A stretch of DNA of 64,000 nt, taken from contig CM036221.1 of the NCBI GenBank assembly GCA_020631735.1, positions 8,227,381 to 8,291,380 of the forward strand, read 5' to 3'. Below the pieces are notes generated by a model. That model was not told where the DNA came from, made no database searches, and worked only from the letters and a program-made list of their open reading frames with translations. How positions within the stretch are numbered: the stretch's first letter is position 1; each line of letters opens with the position of its first letter. This DNA is from Saccharum officinarum (taxonomy: Eukaryota > Streptophyta > Magnoliopsida > Poales > Poaceae). Positions 12,081-22,920 of this stretch are shown here, one piece after another. The position numbers were made by a program, and so were the translations under genes.

Positions 12081-15000
12081 TTTTTGGTAATTGATGACAA
12101 CTCTACAAAGATATGAAAATTAAGTTCTTTTGGACTTTATGCCACTTATCCAACATTTAACCTCTATGTTAGGATTTGGATAAGCACCATAAAATCCGAC
12201 TTGGTAGTGATAACTCTCCCTACATATGTGCTCAAATGGTTTGGTTTCAAGCTTACACATATGCATAAATATGAAATTTGTGGGAGGGTTAGCACTACTA
12301 AGTGATGCTAAGGTGTATAGAATAAACCTTTGTAGTTCGATACCATTTGATAGCTCGATATCATTTGAAAATCACAAGTTTGCCATCATCCTTAGCATCA
12401 TGAGTAGCTAGACATCAAAAATACTAGAAACCCCGTGAGATCAACATTATAAGCAAGGTTCTAGTTTTTCATGATAAACACAAGTCTAGCTATCATCCTA
12501 TGCATGCTAGTTATTATATCATCATTCAAGTTCTATAACTAGCATACAACACACAAGCATGCATATTAAATATAAAACTTATGCAATGCAAGCAAGCACA
12601 TGAATATGAACATATCAAATGCAACCAAACAATCTTCATGAGCTTGCTCCCCCTACTTGTGTGCTTCTTTTGTCCAAGAATTTTGATCATTCTTATTTCT
12701 TCAATGTTCTCCCTCTTTGTCCATCTCCATGTCTAAACTCATCTTCTCATGATATCTTTGTTCAATCTCTTCCCAAACCTCTCTCTCTTGGTGTATTGAC
12801 ATATCTTTGTTCCAACTTCTCCCCCTTTGTCATCAATTTCCATAAAAGGTGTACTTCTCATTGATGCAAAGGCTTGCATTGGGATAGATGGTTGAGACTT
12901 GAATATTGCATTGTTGATGGACATCACCGCACATGTTGGAACGACATTACTTGTATGTTGCTCTTGAGATACTACTTAGGATCTTTGACCTTGATACCAT
13001 TAGGTGGGGCTCCTCCCCCTATGTCATAGCATGGGTCATTCACTTGATAATCTTGAGCTCTTGTGTGTGAGGGAACTTTCTTCATTTGATGATCACTTAA
13101 AGTTGAGGATCACTTGTGGAACCACCGTCTTGTATAAATGATATCATGTGTAGAAATACCACGAATAAGGGTGTGATACCAATTTGAAGAATCCTCTATC
13201 ATGGAACCACTTGTAGGATTTGTCAATATGATCTTTTCTTGAACATTTGCTATCTTTATGAGTACCACTTGTAGGATATCACTTGTAGATCATGATCTAG
13301 ACACCACTTGTAAATACCAATTGAAGAAATATTTTGAGTCTAGATACCATTTGAAACACCCTAGATATCCATTTGCATTGTTGTCTTGTGCTTGTACCCA
13401 TATCATTGTCATGAGCTTCTAGTATGACTTGAACTAAGTTGATTTGCCTAAGATTCTAAGTCCAGTTTGATCCAATGACAAGCTTCTTCACTTCTCATAC
13501 GAAGGGTTATCTTACCAATGTTGTACTTGTCACTTGTTAGCAATCCAAACTAGATCAAGTACTTAGGTTCACTAGCTCATGAACAAATTCATACACATAC
13601 CACTAGATCATTTAAACAATTCAAGCAATAGTGGTAGGCTATGAATTTAAACATTTCATTTGTTATGCATGATCCTAGTAAGCATGTACTATATGCACTA
13701 ATCGCATACTAGTAAGGGATAAAATGATCATGCACATTACAATGATACCTTTGTTATGTTGGAGTAGAGGATAGTCACATAGATTCCAATTCATTACTCC
13801 AATAGCAATGTGAAGTCCAATTTATAATCTTGGTGAAGACCAATTATTATAGAGAAATCCATTCTTCACCCATATGAAATGAGAACCACTAATAATCAAG
13901 TGCATTATCTCTTGTTGTGGTTGGCTTGCTTTTTCTCTTTGATCAATGCTTGCATGAGAGAAGTACTTATGATACCAATTTTATAATCATGACTAGCTCT
14001 CTTTTGGGTGTTGCTTGCTTTTCTTGATCAACCCTATTGATTACTTCAATTAAGCATCTCAAATGTCCCTTGAATTCATCACTTCCATATTAGCCTTCCA
14101 AGCCGGTGCTCGGTTTACCCACCCATGGGCGGCAAGCCCCCTCAGCAGGGAGAAGTGACCTCTCTCCAAAGAACCATCCTTGACACTTACTTGAATTACC
14201 TTTAATTGATTGATCTATGGACTTAACTTGATGAGTAACCTTGAATTATTCTTTAAGTCCTTTTCTTTCTACTAAATGATCTCCAATCATTACTAGAACT
14301 TGAACCTCATCTTCATCTTGAGTTTGATCTTCATTTTCAAATTTGAGTACCAAATTTGTACACTAAGTACATTCCACAATCAATGTCCTTGTATTCATTT
14401 TTTGTCATGCTTCTAGATCAATTCAAAACCAAACTTAGGTGCCTCAAACACTTATAAATATGTTTCCAACTTGAGGACCTTTCACTTAAAGTGACTCTAG
14501 ATCAATCCAATAATTGTCACTTTTCTGGCAGATTCTGTACCCTTCAAAGAATAATTCATATCTCCCAATGTACAGATCCAAATGCCATAAAATTTGGTGG
14601 AGATGTGATTCACTAAGTCATCTAGCAGCTGTAAAAATTTGAGATTCATTTGACATCTATATTGCTACCAGATTTCAAATCTTCCACCACTGCTATATGC
14701 TGAAAACTGCTGCACTATAGCTGACAAGATATACTCCAAAGCCGAAGCATCTCTTATCCAATTCTCATGAAATTTGTACAGAATCTTATAACATAAGTCT
14801 AGAGCATGCATACCAAAATTCATGCCAATCCAAGTAGATTTGATCATCCAAACTTAGACTTGATCACTGCAAGCTCAGATTTTCAACTTTGGACAGATTT
14901 CAATATATTGAGCAATACTTCATCAATTATGAATCAAACTTGAAACTAACTTGTTTAAATACTTTCACAAGACATATATCCATCCAATCCACTTACTAAA

Positions 15001-15421
15001 TGTCATCTCATGTATTTATCCAACACAAATCAATTCAAACTTGATTACTTAAGCATTTAATCCATTCAAACATCTCATAGCAAGCAACATTGCATATATA
15101 TCCAATTCAATCAACTCATATGCACCCAAGTGAAATGATCAACAAGAGATATACCTTGGTTAGCTCATGATCATCCAATAGCAAGCTTTCAACTTGAATA
15201 TTTGCAAGCCATCAAATACATCCAATAAATCACGACAATCTTTAACATTGCACTTGTATGTTGTAGCACTTGGACTTCACTTATTTTGACTTAGCATTGG
15301 GATTGGATATGCATTGAGCTTCATAACTTGACTCAATATATGATGAACAAAATGAAACCAATTGAATCAAGCCTCCAATGCCGATGGTACCTACAAATAA
15401 TCATCCACTCTTTGATGGTAC
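12081..15421 (-). other. Non-coding internal region where pol would be expected
   Basis: About 3.3 kb of AT-rich DNA downstream of gag with no retroviral enzyme motif in any frame that I can see. It is locally cryptic-repetitive: ACCACTTGTAGGAT-like words recur between about 13070 and 13400. A GC-rich island at about 14100-14165 stands out from the surroundings. There are no recognisable genes. Confidence 0.6.
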
Positions 15422-17371
15422 CTAAACAAGTTTGGGTCCTCTCAAGTTAGGTGCAACATACTTAGGCATTGCCTTAGTATGAATAGCGGGATGTTTTGCA
15501 ATAGCAACAATAGAGGTACCATTTACATCCTTTCTAAGCACATTAGTATCATCAATTGAAATATGCTTAGAAGTGTTACCTAGGGGACATGAATGTGCCA
15601 TGTGTCCTCTTTCCCGGCATGAATAGCATCTTCTCTTTGATTGAGCCTTTTCTTCATTGCTCATGTGATGCTTTTCATTGCCTTGCCTCTCATGAGTTGC
15701 TTGAGCCTTCTTCTCAAGCTTGGTAGGACACCCCGAGGCAAAGTGTCCTATATCTTCACACTTGAAGCACTTGATGTGAGCCAAATTTCTTTTCTCAATT
15801 TGATTCTTGCTCATCATCTTGGTATCTTGGATTTGCATTGGATGCCTTCCTCTTCCACCCCTTCTTGTTTTCTTTTTCTTCTTCTCATGCTCAACATGTG
15901 GCTTTGGTTGAGGCTCTTCTTGTTGCTTCACTAGTTTCTTGCTTGGGCATATTGAGGTGTAGTGACCCCATGTATGGCACTTGAAGCACTTGCGTTTGAG
16001 CCTTTCTTCTTCTTTCTTCAACTTGAGCTTCTCTAAGTTGGGGCATGTTTGGTGAAGATGACCCACTTCATGGCATCGGTAGCACATGAAATGAGAGAGC
16101 TTCTCTCGAGCTAGCTTCTTCATCTTCCTTTCTCTTTTCTTTTCCCCTTTAGTCATATTCTTCTTGCTCTTGTTGAAACCAAGGTCACTCTTATCACCAA
16201 AGTTTCTTTGAGTTTTCAATATGTGCTCAAAGGTGACTTTTGAGTTGTAGCACCTCTCTAACTTGTTGCTCAATTTCTTCACTTCACTTTTGAGCTCATT
16301 GTTCTCCTTCAAAATGTTAGTCTCACAAGACATAGAAGTAGAACAAGCATATATATGTGAAGAACATAGCATATCTAATAAGTCATCACAAGAGGTGGAT
16401 ACATGCTTTCTCCCTACGTCACATGGGTTAGTCACATTTTGCAATTGATCATTTGATCCATGTGATGAGCTCTCATTAATTTTAATTTTCTTTAATAACA
16501 TCTTAAAGAGAGAAGCATGTTCTTGTACCAAATTATCATGAGCAACACTAAGTTCCTCATGAGCCAATTTTAGCTCCTCATGTGAACAAGTAGTAACATA
16601 AAGTAGATGCTTTTGTTGTTCACATGTGGTTTTTAGAAATGAGTTTTCATTTTCCAATTTCATGGTTTTAGCTTTCTCATTTTCTAAAGACATGTTCATG
16701 CTAGCAAGTCTACTAACAAGCTCATCATATGAATCAACATGATCAATCACATTATCATTTGATACCTTTGTGTCACCTAGTGACATGAAGCAATGTGATG
16801 TAGTGGATGGGCTTGTAGTAGCATCATCAAGGCCCGAGCATGAACCAACGTTGTCACCATCAAGTGTGCTTGGGGTAGAAACATCACTTGCAACACTTGA
16901 TGCATCATCACCATTCTTGTCAAGTGAACTTGTGGTAGATCGATCATCATCATCACTTGACCATGAGGTGGAGCAATCCTCCACAACCATCGTGTTGTGG
17001 TCATGCTCAACATCATCATGTGCAACCTCCTTGGGCTTGACATCATCGTCATCATCGGTGATAGCTCCATACTTTTCATTGAGATAGACCCATATCTCAT
17101 GAGCGGATTTGAGGTCCATGATCTTACCAAAGATGCTATCATCCAAAGATCTATACATGATGTTAGTAGCTTGGATGTCAAGATCTAGGCATTTCTCTTG
17201 TGCTTGAGTTAGATTATCTTCATCCAACACATGAGAAAAGCCTACATCTACCATCCACCACATTTGAGGGCAAATAAACTTAAAATTGCATATCATCCAA
17301 TTTTTCCACCGTTCAAAGTGTGTGCCATCAAACATGTGAGGACAATCAACATCTGGTCCATATTCCGCCAT
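15422..17371 (-). CDS. Gag-like protein of non-autonomous copia, 649 aa, intact
   Basis: An uninterrupted 649-residue frame starts 38 nt inside the primer-binding site. The N-terminal about 105 residues, with FERWKNWM and IWVYLNEKYG, resemble the UBN2/DUF4219-type Gag of plant copia elements. An unusual Asp/Ser-rich acidic stretch follows (about residues 106-205), then a long coiled coil (about 225-410). A basic region holds four CCHC knuckles: CYRCHEVGHLHQTC, CFKCHTWGHYTSIC, CFKCEDIGHFASGC and CYSCRERGHMAHSC. Typical copia Gags have one or two knuckles. No protease follows. Such a protein would package the element RNA (family knowledge). The intact frame, set against decayed neighbours, suggests recent activity or selection, which is inference. 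Confidence 0.85.
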   Translation of the reverse strand: MAEYGPDVDCPHMFDGTHFERWKNWMICNFKFICPQMWWMVDVGFSHVLDEDNLTQAQEKCLDLDIQATNIMYRSLDDSIFGKIMDLKSAHEIWVYLNEKYGAITDDDDDVKPKEVAHDDVEHDHNTMVVEDCSTSWSSDDDDRSTTSSLDKNGDDASSVASDVSTPSTLDGDNVGSCSGLDDATTSPSTTSHCFMSLGDTKVSNDNVIDHVDSYDELVSRLASMNMSLENEKAKTMKLENENSFLKTTCEQQKHLLYVTTCSHEELKLAHEELSVAHDNLVQEHASLFKMLLKKIKINESSSHGSNDQLQNVTNPCDVGRKHVSTSCDDLLDMLCSSHIYACSTSMSCETNILKENNELKSEVKKLSNKLERCYNSKVTFEHILKTQRNFGDKSDLGFNKSKKNMTKGEKKRERKMKKLAREKLSHFMCYRCHEVGHLHQTCPNLEKLKLKKEEERLKRKCFKCHTWGHYTSICPSKKLVKQQEEPQPKPHVEHEKKKKKTRRGGRGRHPMQIQDTKMMSKNQIEKRNLAHIKCFKCEDIGHFASGCPTKLEKKAQATHERQGNEKHHMSNEEKAQSKRRCYSCRERGHMAHSCPLGNTSKHISIDDTNVLRKDVNGTSIVAIAKHPAIHTKAMPKYVAPNLRGPKLV

Positions 17372-17408
17372 CCTCTCGGGTCAGTGAAGACCACAAATGA
17401 GAGACCGG

Positions 17409-17420
17409 GCTCTGATACCA
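17409..17420 (-). promoter_or_regulatory. Primer-binding site, initiator tRNA-Met type
   Basis: On the minus strand this reads TGGTATCAGAGC, the standard complement of the tRNA-iMet 3' end, two bases after the 5' LTR. It fixes the element orientation as minus. Confidence 0.9.
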
Positions 17421-17422
17421 AT

Positions 17423-19806
17423 TGAAGGGTCGAGATGGCGGACTAGAGGGGGGGGTGAATAGTCCTTTCTAAAATTAATCGCGTTGGCAAACCGAAACAA
17501 ATGCGGAATTAAAACTATTGGTCTAGCTAAGACTACACCCCTCTATCTAAGTTCACAAGCACCTCACAAAGATCCTAATTATGTAACTAAGGTGCTTTCC
17601 TTAGCAAGAGCTCTCCTAAACAATTTTAGAGCAAGGTCACACAAACCTATGCACTAGTACTTTAGCAAAGCCGGGGAGCTCCTACACAATTCTAGTAAGC
17701 AAAAGCACGAAGCCACCTATGCTCACTAGCAATGCTCAATAGCAAGGCAACTAATGCCAAACTAGAGAGCGCAAATTACTTAGCTACACAAACTAAGCAA
17801 TATGACTAACAAGGTTACACAAACCAAATTAGCCACGCAACGGGAGCTACTTCTATGCTACATAAGCAAGAAGGTAACTAGCTAACTACACAAGCAAACT
17901 AGTTACAAGAGCAACTACACAAGTACAAGTATATGAATGTAAATACAAGCTTGTGAATCGAAAGCAAACCACTGAGAAGATGTACACAATGTTGACACGG
18001 AGGTTTTTCACCGAGGTTCACTTGGTTGCCACCAAGCTAGTCCCCGTTGTGGCGATACACCCACTTGATGGATCACGAGCTAATTGACTATCAAGAGTCA
18101 AACCCTCAGCGGGTGTCGCACATCCACTCTCAAGATGGGGATCCTCCAAGCCACGAGCTTTACTAGAGTTGCTCTTCGCAATCCCCGCGGGGTGAGCACA
18201 ATCCCCCTCCCAAATCCTCCTCCGGAGCCACGCATAATCTCCACGCGTGCTTCAACAGAGTCGCAAGCCACCAAGCCATCTAGGAGGTGGCAACCTCCAA
18301 GAGTAACAAGCACCACCGGCTTGCAACACGATCACCTAGTGCCACTCGATGCAATCCTCTCGATGCAACGCACTAGAATCGCTCTCTCACTCGATCCGAT
18401 GAATACTATCAAGCATGAGTGAGTTAGAGGGCTTCCAAGCACTACCACATAAGCCACCAAGGCCAAAGTGTGCTCAGCTACAGGCCACGGCCGGCCAAGG
18501 CATCTATTTATAACCCCACGGTCAAATAGAGCCGTTACCCTTTCACTGGGTCCTTTTCGAGATGACCGGACGTGGTGGTCAAAACTGACCGGACGCGGTG
18601 GTCAGTAGCGTGCTCCAACGGCTAGTTTTCGCGCGTACAAACTTGTTTTGACCAGACGTGGTGGTCACTAACGGGACCGGACGCGGTGGTCGCAGCGAAA
18701 CAGCGAACAGAGAGGTTCCAGCAAGCTTCCGAAGTGACCGGACGCGTCCGGTCATCACTGACCGGACTCGCTACAGCGTCCGGTCATTTTCGCCCATGAA
18801 AAACACTGACCGGACGCGGTGGTCGCAGCTGACCAGACGCGGTGGTTGAAACTGACCGGACGCGGTGGTCACGAGTCCGGTCACAGACCACTCTTCGGTA
18901 AAACGGCGATATCTCATAGCTCCGAACTCCGATTTCGATGATCTTGGACATTTTGGAAAGCTTACTCAGAGGGCTACACAACCCACTAAAGCACTTGATC
19001 CAATTCACAATAGATCAAAGCAGTATTCTACTCTAAGAGCCATCCTAGTGTCCAAAGAACACCGAAAAACATTTCTCTCTTCTCCAAGTTGATCAACACC
19101 AACTCCAACACCTTCTCCTTTGCAAATGTGCCAACACCACTATGTGTACACCACCATGTGCATGTGTGTTAGCTTTTCACAAACATTTTCAAAGGGTTAG
19201 GCACTCAACTTGCCTCGCCACTCGATCCTAACACATATGCAAAGTTAGATCACTCAAGTGGCACTAGATGACCGATATGCAAACAAGTTTGCCCCTCTTG
19301 ATAGTACGGCCATCTATCCTAAACCCGGTCATCAACTTCTCTACACACCTATGACCGGTGAAATAGAAATGTCCTAGGTTATACATTTGCCTTGCGCATT
19401 CCACTCCATCTCCTCCGACGTTTATGCAACACATGCACCAACCATATCACAAATGATATGATTCACTTCATATCATCATGTGACATTGGTCCATCGATCT
19501 TGACCTCACTTGCTCTTCACCGTTGCGTCGGTCCATCGGCGCCAAGTCTTGCTCAAGCTTCACCGCCTCGCGGTCCATCGCTCCAAAGCCTCCGACTTGC
19601 CCTTCAAACTTGCAACCGGTCCATCAAGCCAAGCCTCATCTTGATCTTCGCCACCTTGGTCACATGACTCCATGTCATGTCTCATATGCAATGAGCTCCT
19701 TCATGACACAATCATCTGTGGACTAATTCCCTGTGTATCTCATATAAACACAATTAGTCCACCTAAGGTTGTCACTCAATTACCAAAACCAAACAAGGAC
19801 CTTTCA
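17423..19806 (-). repeat. 5' LTR of non-autonomous copia, 2384 bp, complete
   Basis: The ends are TG at 17423 and CA at 19806 on the plus strand (TGAAGGG...CCTTTCA, imperfect inverted ends). The part 18477-19806 is duplicated in the truncated left LTR. GACCGG motif repeats lie at 18561-18892, with the 18-base palindrome at 18736-18753. The part 17460-18470 contains Ala/Arg-like short open frames but no recognisable gene. Confidence 0.85.
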
Positions 19807-19889
19807 CCTGGTGTGGAGGATGTCGGAGGCCTTTGAGGTGAGCGGTGTTTGTTATTTTATTTGGCTCATACCCCCTTTTGCCCTGGTTC

Positions 19890-20987
19890 TGACTTTGAGT
19901 TTGGCCGTGGTCAAGAGCTGAAGGAGCGATCGTGCCGCAAGTCGCTATTCATCCGCCACGAGAGCGGTGTGTGGGCGGCGCTTCCGCGCCAACGGGCTCT
20001 GGTCGAGGAGGCCAACCAGCGGCTGTCCAAGAAGAGCGCTGAGGCGGACGAGCTTCGCGTCGTCACCACAGCGCTTAAGAGGTGGCACAGGCACGGGATG
20101 CCACGACCAAGGCCCTGGAGGACGCGGCCAAGGCTCGAGAGGAAGCGGCCAAGACTCGTGAGGATCTTGCGCCGTTGTTAGCGCGCGTGAAGGAGCTCGA
20201 GGAGGATGTCGCTCATGTCAGCGGCCAACGCGACGCCCTCACCGTCCAGATCGGGCTGGCGTCCGCTCACATCGGGACCCTGGAGAACGAGGTCGTGACG
20301 TTGAAGGGAACCGTCCGAGAGAGGGACGAGGCTCTCTCAAGCACCAGTCGAGAGATCGAGACGCTGAGGGCGACCGTCCGTGACAAGGACGAGGCTCTTC
20401 AGGCGGTGGGGAAGGCGCGTGATGAGCTGCGTGATGAGATCGTGGGCTGGCAGGCCCATGCGGAGGGTAAGCCTTTGCCGAGCTTTGACCTTGACTTTGA
20501 GCTCCCGTGTCTTTGCTGACTTAGTCTTTGTGTTTCAGAGCTGGAGAAGCAGCAGCGTGCGGCCTAGGCGACGACTACCTCGTTCCAAACCCTCCTCGAG
20601 GCCAAGGCCAGGCGGAATCAACTACTCTAGGGCACAATCACCTCGGTGTGTGATGGCTTGGGGGTCGAGCCTGACGCCGACACCGAGGAGGATGCGCCGG
20701 GGAACTCGTTCGTACGCCGGATGGCGGCGATGGGTTGCCTTGTCCGTGACAAGATCCGAGGCGAGCTGCATCACGGTGTGAAGAGGGCCATGGCGGTCAT
20801 CCGGTCTGGGTTCGAGTATGACATGGGCCTCATCGCCGATGGCTTCATCTCGGACCCTGACAGGACTGACGAGGAGAACGAGGCAGTCTGCCTGGGATTG
20901 ATCGAGGCTACGGAAGAGCCCGGGGGTCGACTCGCGAGGCTGTTTGAAGACGAGGTGGTCCCGCCTGCCGACGATGAGGGCCTGTGA
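19890..20987 (+). pseudogene. Antisense accessory ORF of Tat remnant (coiled coil), decayed
   Basis: The residues form strong Ala/Glu/Lys/Arg heptads (about 19970-20466; for example KAREEAAKTREDL). An intron with GTAAGC donor at 20467 and TTTCAG acceptor ending 20538 follows. The 3' exon ends in a moderately conserved acidic domain (about 20645-20987, ending DDEGL and TGA). The frame shifts near 20078, and two in-frame TAG codons (about 20563 and 20626) interrupt the second exon. Antisense ORFs 3' of pol are known in Tat-lineage elements such as Grande and Retand. Their function is unknown. Confidence 0.65.
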
Positions 20988-21280
20988 GCCAAACCTGGGC
21001 AAGAAGGCCCATGTAATAAGTTAGTATTCGTGACTCGCATCGTCGCTTGGCTGCATGGGCCCGACGAGAGCGATGGTACCGGCGCAGCGCTCCCCCTGGC
21101 TAGGAGAGCTCGTGGTCGCCGTCGGTCAGGTGTATGGGCGGGAGGAGGACCATGTCATAGCCGTAGCCAAGGGACATGAACTCCAAGCTCCCAAACTAGA
21201 TCACCGTGGCCAATGGAAGTGGACGTTCGGGGTCAGCCATCCGAAAAAATGGCGGAAAAACGATGTTGACACGTAGCGTC

Positions 21281-21298
21281 CCCCTACCTGGCGCGCCA
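21281..21298 (-). promoter_or_regulatory. Primer-binding site of Tat remnant
   Basis: The minus strand reads TGGCGCGCCAGGTAGGGG next to the LTR end. It differs by one base from the PBS of the complete Tat element (38505-38522). It is not the usual tRNA-iMet type, and I do not assign the tRNA. Confidence 0.7.
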
Positions 21299-21300
21299 AC

Positions 21301-22363
21301 TGTCGGTGTCCGGACCCGGGAGGCCCCTAAGCCGATGAGTGAATTTGTGCACGTATTCCCTAATCCGGATGGTGATGCAAAGATAATACACGAGGGTTTA
21401 TCCTGGTTCGGGCAAATAAGGCCCTACGTCCAGCGGGGAAGAGAGGGTATTGTATTTCCTTGCACCTAAGTGCTTGCATAGGGGTTACAAGCTGCGAGAG
21501 AGGGAGCCAGTCCCAAGTCTCAAGAAAAGAAAAAAGAGTATATTGCTTGAGATGTTGATCTCAGTAGCTGGGGATGTCTCGTGGTTTTTCCTCCTCCGTC
21601 CTCCGCCGTCCGTTCGCCCCCTTAGGAGGGTCCCTGCCTTTCCTTTTATAGGGTCAAGTGAAGGCAGGGGAGTCGGTAACCCTAGGGTGGTTCCTTAGAG
21701 GTGAAGGCCCGACGTGCGCCCGTAAGGGCTGCTGTAGCGACGTGCTCCAAGAATGGCCGGCCATCCCCGGGGTGCCATGGTAGCGTCAGGGATGGGACGG
21801 TGAAAGACCTGAGCCCTGTGGCAAGCGGACGTGCAGGCATTGTTCCTTCCGGCAACTAGTCGAGGCCGGGTCGAGGTGTATCAGAGGGGGGTCGACGGGG
21901 AATGGATAAGGCCGAGCCCAAGAAATCCTGGGATGTGATGGTTGTCGTTTTGTGCCTCGAGGGGGCATCGATGGCGGAACAGTATCCGGCATGGCGCGCA
22001 CAGTGACAGGTTTTCACCGCCCATCCCGGGATGGGCAGTAAAAAGCGGGATTTGACACCGATACTGCTTCCATGCTGGCGGTGCTGTAGCCATGTGGGTA
22101 GGAAGTGGTTGGTGGTTGCATTAAATGCCTTGACTTTTGTCTGTAAGTAGGTGGGTGAGGAAGTGCCGGCCGGCTCAACCCAGGGTCGACCGGATCGACC
22201 CAGGGTCGTACGAGTCGGAGATTTTCCCAGGGGTCGAGGCGTCCTCGTGCAAGTCGGAACGTAGTCGGGGGTGCCCCGTTTTTGCACGTATGTGGTTTTT
22301 CAAGGGTTTTTGTGGTGCGGATTTCTCGGAGGTTTTGGGTATCCCTGGTTTAGGTACCCAACA
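21301..22363 (-). repeat. LTR of Tat remnant, 1063 bp
   Basis: It begins TGTCGGTGTCC and ends GGTACCCAACA, giving imperfect inverted ends. The internal phrase TTTATCCTGGTTCGGGC followed by CCTACGTCC corresponds to TTTATCCAGGTTCGGCC and CCTACGTC in the 473-bp LTRs at 28644 and 38524, confirming family and orientation. Confidence 0.75.
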
Positions 22364-22749
22364 CATATGGTCACAAGTATGTATATCCCACACAAGATGC
22401 AATATTTATTATACGGACAATGGAATTTTATGGTTAGAAATAAATTTTGGCTAAAAGGATTTGTGATGAACAAACGTTTCTTTATGGTTGAAATAAAACA
22501 AACTATGTATTCAGAAATCTGATATGTATTCCGAAATGCTAATGCTAATCATTGTGTAATTCCCAATTAGTACTACTGATTAGATGGTCTCAATTTGTTT
22601 GATAATTTTTTTCTATTAGATCTCATCCAATCTAATAGTCTTCTCTTTTTTTGATAATCTTAGTATTGCTGCAGCTTGGGGGCATCGGACCAGTGGGCCA
22701 CTGCAGTGACGGACCACGTGCTGCCGTGGTGGTGGCTTTAATTTTTTGG

Positions 22750-22920
22750 GTGTTCGAATCTACTGGATTTTACCTATATATGAGCAAGAGGTGGGTATTC
22801 AAATCTGCTGCATTTTACCTGTATGAGCAAGAGGAATTGAGTTCCTTTGATAGGATTGTGATTGGCTTTTTCTGGCCGTTATTCAATCTGCTGTATTTTA
22901 CTTTTATGGGCAAGAGGGCG
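22750..22920. repeat. Three diverged copies of a ~45-bp unit
   Basis: Copies begin near 22751, 22795 and 22879. They share ATTCRAATCTRCTG, ATTTTAC and TATGRGCAAGAGG. The third is separated from the second by about 40 bp. Origin unknown. Confidence 0.5.

Larger units (their letters stand above)
10762..19806 (-). mobile_element. Non-autonomous Ty1/copia-type element (Maximus/SIRE-like gag), minus strand
   Basis: A 2.4 kb right LTR and a truncated left LTR flank an internal region of about 5.4 kb. The minus-strand order is 5' LTR (17423-19806), primer-binding site (17409-17420), gag (15422-17371), 3.3 kb of non-coding DNA, polypurine tract (12072-12080), then 3' LTR. No protease, integrase, RT or RNase H is present, so it must depend on another element's enzymes. 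The left LTR lacks the counterpart of 17423-18476, because the chromovirus occupies that side. The right end sits in the middle of a Tat-lineage remnant. The lineage call rests on the gag N-terminus and is tentative. Confidence 0.85.
19807..22363 (-). mobile_element. Tat-lineage gypsy remnant, pol deleted, minus strand
   Basis: The right LTR (21301-22363) is preceded on its left by a Tat-type primer-binding site, so the element reads on the minus strand. About 240 bp of leader follow, and then the sequence passes straight into the plus-strand antisense coiled-coil ORF that Tat elements carry beyond pol. All of gag-pol is absent. The left end is the copia insertion at 19806/19807. The same orientation and PBS are seen in the complete Tat element at 28644-38996. 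Confidence 0.75.

Noticed and set aside
18084..18422. Open frames in the complete copia LTR
   Set aside because: They lie in an LTR, are short, overlap on both strands, and match nothing I recognise.
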